This document shows, piece after piece, positions 59,223 through 64,000 of a stretch of 64,000 nt of DNA. The stretch's first letter is position 1. Each line of letters begins with the position of its first letter. The notes beneath the pieces were generated by a model. It saw only the letters and a list, made by a program, of their open reading frames with translations. It did not search any database and was not told the DNA's origin. Made by a program: the position numbers and the translations under genes. The DNA lies in assembly GCA_963728965.1 (NCBI GenBank), contig CAVSMH010000002.1, positions 620,001 to 684,000 on the forward strand. The letters are read 5' to 3'. Source of the stretch: DASQZT01 sp963728965. GTDB lineage: Bacteria > Acidobacteriota > Terriglobia > Bryobacterales > Bryobacteraceae.

Positions 59223-59585
59223 TCACTTTCTCATTTTTCGTCCATCGATTTTTTCGAGTTTCAATTCCGCAACGATCTTGTCCAACTCGTCGAAGCGTGC
59301 GTCCCAGAGCCGGCGGTACCTCTCAATCCATGCCGCCTCTTCCTCCAGGCGGCGTAAGCCGAGCTTGCAGGTACGCACGCGCCCGACCTTTTCCGTGGTG
59401 ACAAGCCCCGCCTGCTCCAAGACGTCGACGTGCTTCTTCATGCCCGTCAGAGTCATATGGAACTTTTGGGCAAGGTCCGTTATCGAAGCGTCCGCGCGCC
59501 CGAGCCGCTCCAGAATGCCGCGTCGGGTGGAGTCCGAGAGCGCGGCGAACGAGGCATCCAGGTGGGGCTGTTGACACTGAACCAT
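59223..59585 (-). CDS. ArsR-family transcriptional repressor
   Basis: 120 residues from ATG 59585 (MVQCQQPHLDASFAALSDSTRRGILERL). It has an ArsR winged helix: DASITDLAQKFHMTLTGMKKHVDVLEQAGLVTTEKVGRVRTCKL. The metal-site CxxC of metal-sensing members is absent, as usual for ArsR partners of SRPBCC proteins. A TTG at 59621 would add 12 residues but is disfavoured, since the -10 box and a palindrome lie at 59576-59598. It probably represses its own operon. Confidence 0.85.
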   Translation of the reverse strand: MVQCQQPHLDASFAALSDSTRRGILERLGRADASITDLAQKFHMTLTGMKKHVDVLEQAGLVTTEKVGRVRTCKLGLRRLEEEAAWIERYRRLWDARFDELDKIVAELKLEKIDGRKMRK

Positions 59586-59598
59586 TCGGTTCAGTATA
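59576..59598 (-). promoter_or_regulatory. palindromic operator candidate over the ArsR promoter and start codon
   Basis: Perfect inverted repeat ACTGAACC (59576-59583) and GGTTCAGT (59588-59595) with a 4-nt centre. On the minus strand a TATACT -10 box (59593-59598) overlaps one arm, and the ATG (59585-59583) lies in the centre. Repressor binding here would block both transcription and, as the -10 is 7 nt from the ATG, a leaderless message start. Confidence 0.6.
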
Positions 59599-59621
59599 TA
59601 ACGCGGATCGGTGGCCTGCAA

Positions 59622-60011
59622 GCGGCGAAGTGGAGGGGCTATATGCGCATTCTCTGCCCAGTCGAGAGACGGGACAGATAGGGAACAAAATACGCGTCGT
59701 GTTTACCGCGCCGCGCGCTCTGTCCGCACCGTCGGTTTATACCGGAAGTAGTCCACTTGGCCGTGTAGCCGACCGTTCCCGGTGCCGGCCAGCGGGGCCG
59801 CGCCGATCCACTTGGCGGGGGGCGTTTCACGTCAACTGCCCCCGTTGGTTTCGCCGGGGCGGGTCGGGCCGGTTCAGCGGGTTCTCGCTGGACACATTCC
59901 GATACTGCCCTTCTCCGGCACCAACTCCGGTTCGCCGAACGATCCAATTTCGGACCAGCATCGCGCCGCTGGACTGCGGTGATCGGCCTGCTGGACCCCA
60001 ACGGTCCATTC
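59622..60011. other. intergenic region without recognisable gene
   Basis: About 390 nt. On the minus strand a protein-like scrap reads GTVGYTAKWTTSGINRR but has no start and is interrupted. No RNA or terminator is evident. Confidence 0.35.
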
Positions 60012-60848
60012 CTACGAATTATCGTATGCGAGGGAAGAGGACAGCTCGCGGTAGGCATCGGTCTGCCGCTGAAGCGTTGAAGCCACCTGTTCTGCCGTGC
60101 CGACCGCATCTGCGCCTGCAATGAAACGGCGCGGCGGCTTTTCCTGACTGGAAATTGTAATCAATGCCTGTGCGAGCTTGGCGGGGTCGCCGGATTGCTG
60201 ACCGTTGTAGCCTTTCCAGAATTCCATTTGCTTCGATCTGCGCTCGTTGTAGTCCTCGATCGTCCGCTCTGCGAAATTTGTTGACTCCTCAGTCAGAAGC
60301 TCAGTGCGAAAGAAGCCCGGATTGACAGTGATGGTATCGATACCAAACGGTTCGATCTCGGCCTGCAGCGACTGCATCCATCCCTCAAGGCCGAACTTCG
60401 ACGCAGCGTACGCGGTACCGAATTCAAACCCGATCAGGCCCGCAGTTGAGGAGATCGTGATTATCAGACCAGAACGCTGCTTTCGCATAACCGGCAGGAC
60501 GGCGCGGGTGACATTCATCGGGCCGATAAGACTGGTCGACAGCTGACGTTCCATCTGCTCCGGCAACAGCTCTTCGAAAAAGCCTGCATAAAAGTTTGCT
60601 GCATTGTTGACCAGCACATCGATCCGGCCAAACTTGTCCACAGATGCCTTGACGGCGGATTCCGCGTCAATGGGTTTAGTAATATCCAGCTTCACGACAA
60701 ACAGGTCAGCGGATTTTCCAACGGCTTGGGCCACCTTGTTGGTATTGCGGCCGGTAGCGACTACTTTATGCCCTGCGGCCAGAGCCGCCTTAGCAATATC
60801 GACACCCATCCCGCGCCCGGCACCGGTGATCAGCCAAATTTTACTCAT
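60012..60848 (-). CDS. short-chain dehydrogenase/reductase
   Basis: A 278-residue SDR: cofactor motif TGAGRGMG (residues 8-15), VLVNNAANFYAGFFEE, catalytic serine in ITISSTAGLIG, and Y-x3-K in AYAASKFGLEGW. The extended C-terminus (GDPAKLAQALITISSQEKPPRRFIAG) is typical of the SDR subgroup with 270-280 residues. Substrate unknown. It is a single gene, intact. Confidence 0.88.
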   Translation of the reverse strand: MSKIWLITGAGRGMGVDIAKAALAAGHKVVATGRNTNKVAQAVGKSADLFVVKLDITKPIDAESAVKASVDKFGRIDVLVNNAANFYAGFFEELLPEQMERQLSTSLIGPMNVTRAVLPVMRKQRSGLIITISSTAGLIGFEFGTAYAASKFGLEGWMQSLQAEIEPFGIDTITVNPGFFRTELLTEESTNFAERTIEDYNERRSKQMEFWKGYNGQQSGDPAKLAQALITISSQEKPPRRFIAGADAVGTAEQVASTLQRQTDAYRELSSSLAYDNS

Positions 60849-61269
60849 GCCTATGTCTCCTGAACGATGATCCCTCGAACGGCTCCGTCGGTGTATGCAT
60901 ACCCGCTACTATATGCCGCGCCGAGGTGTGCGCCGTTGGGATTAGGGTCCGCCGACCGTAAAAGTGGTACTGGCAAGCGCAAGGGCTTGGAAGCAATCCA
61001 CATGAGCGAATTGTCGCCGACCCGTGCATATGGCTTAAGTCGGTGGGGGCTGGGGTAACCGTCCCCGGGAAACGGCGTTCCCGTCAGCGATCCAGGCGAA
61101 GGCCGGGGGGCCGCCCACATTCCGGAAGCCGGACTTCCCAAGCCAGATCGGTCTACGCTACGCCCTTACAGTGAATCAATCCGGCGTCGGCCACTTCTCA
61201 TCGTCGGGCGTGATAACGACAAGTGAGGATTGACGGCACAATCCGGGCCAAAGTACAGCGTCGGGGCGG
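60849..61269. other. intergenic region without recognisable gene
   Basis: About 420 nt upstream of hicB and of the SDR gene. Short frames exist on both strands but none is convincing. The minus-strand reading LTGTPFPGDGYPSPHRLK has protein-like character without context. No RNA structure is seen. Confidence 0.35.
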
Positions 61270-61278
61270 TGCTAAGAT
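61270..61278 (+). promoter_or_regulatory. extended -10 promoter of hicBA (leaderless)
   Basis: TG-C-TAAGAT at 61270-61278, 6 nt before the ATG at 61285. As for the cytochrome c gene, the spacing indicates transcription starting at the ATG; no Shine-Dalgarno sequence is present. Confidence 0.5.
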
Positions 61279-61284
61279 TAAGCC

Positions 61285-61500
61285 ATGCGCAACGAGTTCA
61301 CGGCAATCGTCGAACAGGATGGCCCTTGGTATATCGCGTATTGCGCAGAGGTGCCCGGAGCTAACGGTCAAGGCAAGTCGCGTGAAGAATGCTTAGCGAA
61401 CCTTCGCGAGGCGATTGCACTCATTCTCGAACATAGGCGCGAAGAATCGTTGCGCTCCGTCCCGCCAGACGCACATCAAGAACTCGTGATCGTCGGGTGA
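61285..61500 (+). CDS. hicB: HicB-family antitoxin
   Basis: A 71-residue HicB: FTAIVEQDGPWYIAYCAEVPGANGQGKSREECLANLREAIALILEHRR. It has the partially degraded RNase-H-like fold and lacks a C-terminal DNA-binding domain, so autoregulation is by other means. It is followed by hicA with a 4-nt overlap (GTGA). Confidence 0.88.
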   Translation: MRNEFTAIVEQDGPWYIAYCAEVPGANGQGKSREECLANLREAIALILEHRREESLRSVPPDAHQELVIVG

Positions 61501-61772
61501 AACGCGAGGGGCTGCTCCGGCACTTGCGCCGTTATGGTTGCGTACTGCGAAGAGAGGGCAAAGAGCACGCGCTGTGGGAGAACCCCCAGACGGGCCATGC
61601 CGAGGCCGTTCCTCGCCACTCGGAAATCGCCAACCTCCTGGCGAGAAGGATTTGCCGCAAACGTTCTCCGGGTGGAACCGACAAATGCTGGGTGACGAGT
61701 AAGGATGTTTTGCGCACATCTCTTCGTTCCGGACGACAACAGCGTCGAACCTGCGAAGAACGTCAAGGTTGA
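61497..61772 (+). CDS. hicA: HicA-family mRNA interferase toxin, C-terminus altered
   Basis: GTG start overlapping the hicB stop. Residues 1-54 are a good HicA dsRBD-like fold: KREGLLRHLRRYGCVLRREGKEHALWENPQTGHAEAVPRHSEIANLLARRICRK, with the catalytic histidine probably H24. HicA proteins usually end about ten residues later. Here the frame continues to 91 residues with implausible sequence. Deleting one G near 61662 would give a short ending (LLRVEPTNAG and stop), so a one-base insertion probably extends the protein. Confidence 0.78.
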   Translation: MKREGLLRHLRRYGCVLRREGKEHALWENPQTGHAEAVPRHSEIANLLARRICRKRSPGGTDKCWVTSKDVLRTSLRSGRQQRRTCEERQG

Positions 61773-61793
61773 GTCGTACCGTTGTATCGGTCA

Positions 61794-61819
61794 AGGGGGG
61801 CGCGCCGTGACGCCCCCCT
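61794..61819. terminator. strong GC hairpin between convergent genes
   Basis: AGGGGGGCG (61794-61802) pairs perfectly with CGCCCCCCT (61811-61819) around an 8-nt loop. It lies between the 3' ends of hicA and the secreted-protein gene, so it may end transcription from both sides. No T tract follows on the plus strand. Confidence 0.5.
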
Positions 61820-61841
61820 GAGGCTCTCGACCATCTCACTG

Positions 61842-62315
61842 CTAGTGCGCGTGCGCCTGGCCGTCACCCGGGAAAATCTTTTTCGCCGAATGGAACAGGA
61901 ATACCAGGTTTGCCGGATCCGTGCGGATCGAGTAGAACTCGTTCCCGCTGTCGACGAGCAGGATCTCGACGGTCCGCGTGCCTCCATTTGTATAGAGCGT
62001 GCCGGTGCAGTCGGGATTGATCGTGTACGACCCAAAATCCGCGGCGTGGATGATTGTCCCGTTGTCGTTCATGGTGATCTTATTGGTGAAATTGCCGTTC
62101 CCGTCGAACTCGAAGCGAAGCAGGACGGAGCGCGGCGTCCCGGCGGGAAGGACCAGCATCCCAACGGTAGATCCGTACGCACCCGTCAAGTTCGCGTTGG
62201 AGCACGTGCGGCTTTGCGCCTGGGCGGCTGCGCCTAACAGAAGCAGGCCGGCGAAGACGAGTATCGATACAGGCATCCGTCTGCTGAGGATGCGGTTGGT
62301 CTGGTTGCTCTTCAT
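61842..62315 (-). CDS. small secreted protein of unknown function
   Basis: A 157-residue protein from ATG 62315, which has a strong AAAGGAGG site. Signal peptide ends GAAAQAQ; the mature part (CSNANLTGAYGSTVGMLVLP, RFEFDGNGNFTNKITMNDNGT, GSYTINPDCTGTLY) is a lipocalin-like or jelly-roll beta sequence common in Acidobacteriota. Two cysteines (in RTCSN and PDCTG) may form a disulphide. Function unknown. Confidence 0.75.
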   Translation of the reverse strand: MKSNQTNRILSRRMPVSILVFAGLLLLGAAAQAQSRTCSNANLTGAYGSTVGMLVLPAGTPRSVLLRFEFDGNGNFTNKITMNDNGTIIHAADFGSYTINPDCTGTLYTNGGTRTVEILLVDSGNEFYSIRTDPANLVFLFHSAKKIFPGDGQAHAH

Positions 62316-62444
62316 GGAATCCTCCTTTGGCAGGAACGTTGCGTTCTCTGCCCTCATCGAATAACGCCCGAAAACGGCGCTAAAACCGACGCGTTGCCGA
62401 GACTTTTTACCGCCCCTTGCTTCTAGGCCCGGTTTCGTAGCGGG

Positions 62445-62453
62445 TGCTATAAT
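62445..62453 (+). promoter_or_regulatory. extended -10 promoter upstream of ECF sigma factor
   Basis: TG-C-TATAAT (TG at 62445-62446, TATAAT at 62448-62453), 54 nt before the ATG of the sigma gene. The -35 region is weak, as is usual with extended -10 promoters. Confidence 0.5.
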
Positions 62454-62506
62454 CGGAGCCGGCTTTTTCGGGGATGCCGGATTTGCCGGCGCGGGTGCGT
62501 GTCTAG

Positions 62507-63073
62507 ATGAGCGATGTCTCCCCCAATGGGGTTACCGACCTCCTGGCCGCCTGGAGTGGTGGGGACAGATCGGCGCTGGAGAGGCTGCTGCCGCTTGCCG
62601 AGCGCGAACTGCGCCAGATCGCGCGCCGCTACATGCGTCGGGAAAGGCCGGGACACACGCTCCAAACCACCGCTTTGGTCAACGAAGCTTATCTGCGGCT
62701 TGTTGATCAAACACGCACCGAATGGCGGAGCCGCGCGCAATTCTTCGCAGTGTCGGCGCAGATCATTCGGCGCATTCTGGTCAATTACGCCCGTGACCGG
62801 GCAGCAGGCAAGCGCGGCGGCGGACGAAAGTTATCTCTCGACGAGATTGCGTCGGTGCCTGAGCCGCGCGACGCCGAACTGCTCACTCTCCATGACGCTT
62901 TGGACACGCTCTCAAAGCTCGACCCCCGCAAGGGACAGATCGTCGAACTGCGCTATTTCGGCGGGCTGAACGTCGAGGAGATCGCCGAGGTACTGCACAT
63001 TCACCCCGACACCGTCACGCGCGAGTGGGGGCGGGCGAAGGCGTTTTTACGCCGCGAACTGCAAAGAGGGTGA
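62507..63073 (+). CDS. ECF-type RNA polymerase sigma factor (TIGR02999-like)
   Basis: A 188-residue sigma factor: LLPLAERELRQIARRYMRRERPGHTLQTTALVNEAYLRLV (region 2), RKGQIVELRYFGGLNVEEIAEVLHIHPDTVTREWGRAKAFL (region 4). It directly precedes a Ser/Thr kinase gene (6-nt gap), a frequent arrangement in Acidobacteriota where kinase and sigma factor act in one pathway. Confidence 0.9.
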   Translation: MSDVSPNGVTDLLAAWSGGDRSALERLLPLAERELRQIARRYMRRERPGHTLQTTALVNEAYLRLVDQTRTEWRSRAQFFAVSAQIIRRILVNYARDRAAGKRGGGRKLSLDEIASVPEPRDAELLTLHDALDTLSKLDPRKGQIVELRYFGGLNVEEIAEVLHIHPDTVTREWGRAKAFLRRELQRG

Positions 63074-63079
63074 AATACG

Positions 63080-64000
63080 GTGGACCGGCAGCGCTGGGAG
63101 AGCGTCGATCGAATCTTCGAGGCCGCCCTCGACCGCGCGCCCGCGGAGCGGTCCGCATACCTCGAGGTCGCATGCGCCGGCGATGACGAGCTGCGCGCAG
63201 AGCTCGAGTCCCTGATCGCCGCGCACGATCGGGAAGATGCGTTCCTGGAGCCGCCCCGTAGCGTCCCACCGCCGGACCGCGCCGGGAGCGCATCGCCGGG
63301 CGAGACCCTGGGGAGTTATCGAATCATCCGCCGCTTGGGTCGCGGCGGCGCGAGCGAGGTCTACCTGGCGGAAGATACGCGCCTCGGCAGATCCGTCGCC
63401 ATCAAACTCCTGGCGCCGCATCGGGCCGCCGACCGCGACAGCATCCGGCGGCTGCGCCGCGAAGCTCTCGCCGCTTCCGCCCTGAACCATCCCAATATCG
63501 TTACGATTCACGAAATCGGCGAGTGGCAGGGCCGCGAATTCATTGCCGCCGAATTCGTGGAAGGTATGACGCTGCGCGAGCGCATGAGGCGGGAGGATCC
63601 GCCGCTCGCTGCCTGGATCGATATCGCGCTCCAGGCGGCGAACGCGTTGAGCGCGGCGCACCAGACCGGAATCGTTCATCGCGACATCAAGCCCGAAAAT
63701 ATCATGGTGCGGCCGGACGGCCTCGTGAAGGTGCTCGATTTCGGTATCGCCAAGTACGCCGCTGCGCCAAGCGAAGCCGCCTCCGAAAACGAGTGCGAAA
63801 CCGCGGCTGGCGTGGTGCTCGGCACCGTGGCATATATGTCGCCCGAGCAGGCCCGTGGAGAGGCGGTTGACGCGCGCACAGATATCTGGAGCCTCGGCGT
63901 TGTACTTTACGAAATGATCGCCAAGCGGCCGCCCTTTCCCGGCGCGACCGCCGAAGACTGCGTTGCCGCCATTTTCGGGCGCCGACCGGAGCCGCTGAGA
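63080..64000 (+). CDS. PknB-type Ser/Thr protein kinase (5' part, runs off the window)
   Basis: Starts with GTG at 63080; 307 codons are visible and the frame is open to the edge. An N-terminal sensor-like segment (RWESVDRIFEAALDRAPAERSAYL, typical of this lineage) precedes the kinase domain: GRGGASEVYLAED, VAIKLL, HRDIKPENIM, DFGIAK, GTVAYMSPEQARGE, and DIWSLGVVLYEM. It is catalytically complete. The family usually adds TM and TPR or TolB-like sensor domains after the kinase; these would lie beyond the window. Confidence 0.9.
   Translation, partial: MDRQRWESVDRIFEAALDRAPAERSAYLEVACAGDDELRAELESLIAAHDREDAFLEPPRSVPPPDRAGSASPGETLGSYRIIRRLGRGGASEVYLAEDTRLGRSVAIKLLAPHRAADRDSIRRLRREALAASALNHPNIVTIHEIGEWQGREFIAAEFVEGMTLRERMRREDPPLAAWIDIALQAANALSAAHQTGIVHRDIKPENIMVRPDGLVKVLDFGIAKYAAAPSEAASENECETAAGVVLGTVAYMSPEQARGEAVDARTDIWSLGVVLYEMIAKRPPFPGATAEDCVAAIFGRRPEPLR

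Noticed and set aside
1..64000. CRISPR arrays, complete insertion sequences, rRNA operons
   Set aside because: I saw no regularly spaced repeats, no transposase motifs with flanking inverted repeats and no rRNA-like sequence.

Overview
The window is a GC-rich chromosomal segment that looks like an Acidobacteriota genome, most likely a Bryobacterales/Solibacter relative. The indicators are large TonB-dependent receptors with a carboxypeptidase-regulatory N-terminal domain (19.3 kb, 26.7 kb), a repeat protein ending in what looks like the 'Solibacter uncharacterized C-terminal domain' (54.1 kb), TIGR02999-like ECF sigma factors (47.5 and 62.5 kb), a sigma-linked Ser/Thr kinase, and membrane regulators with an N-terminal winged-helix-like domain. 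These assignments come from reading the sequence; no database search was run.

Layout. (1) 1-12.7 kb, minus strand: a contractile-injection (eCIS/Afp/PVC-like) structural operon. In transcription order it has a DUF3467-like protein, a tail-terminator-like DUF4255 protein, an unusual Ig-like protein, sheath, sheath, tube, sheath, tube, a DUF5908-like peptide, a LysM protein, a spike split into gpD-like and gp5-like genes, PAAR, gp25 and the start of a baseplate protein that leaves the window. A sigma-54 activator with a degenerate receiver lies just upstream (12.9-14.2 kb). (2) 14.5-23.9 kb: a carbohydrate-use locus with an esterase, a membrane regulator whose outer part is a glycoside hydrolase, a divergent secreted paralogue of that hydrolase, a TonB-dependent receptor and a Tat-exported Gfo/Idh/MocA oxidoreductase. 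(3) 24-36.3 kb: lipoprotein and phosphodiesterase; a module (TonB receptor, small membrane protein, LytTR two-component system) bracketed by a perfect 22-bp direct repeat; a dihaem cytochrome c translationally coupled to a PQQ dehydrogenase; a second membrane winged-helix regulator.

(4) 36.4-42.2 kb: a damaged stretch. A truncated acyltransferase, a Rieske/ferric-reductase-like gene with an internal deletion and frameshifts, a short-chain dehydrogenase and a carboxymuconolactone-decarboxylase gene that both lost their 5' ends at one junction, and a frameshifted ECF sigma/anti-sigma pair. Several lesions are single missing G/C bases, so assembly error must be excluded. (5) 42.8-47.2 kb: a low-density, island-like segment with a pentapeptide/TIR-like protein, an effector-associated-domain remnant, a HigBA-type pair with a broken toxin, and a degenerate tRNA-Leu. 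(6) 47.5-64 kb: an ECF sigma factor; a soluble histidine kinase coupled to a receiver/thioredoxin-reductase fusion; a plug-less outer-membrane barrel; a giant secreted repeat protein; an ArsR-SRPBCC-DUF1801 operon with an operator-like palindrome over its start codon; a short-chain dehydrogenase; HicBA; a secreted protein; and an ECF sigma factor followed by a Ser/Thr kinase that runs off the right edge.

A recurring feature is an (often extended) -10 element 7-9 nt before the start codon, suggesting leaderless mRNAs.
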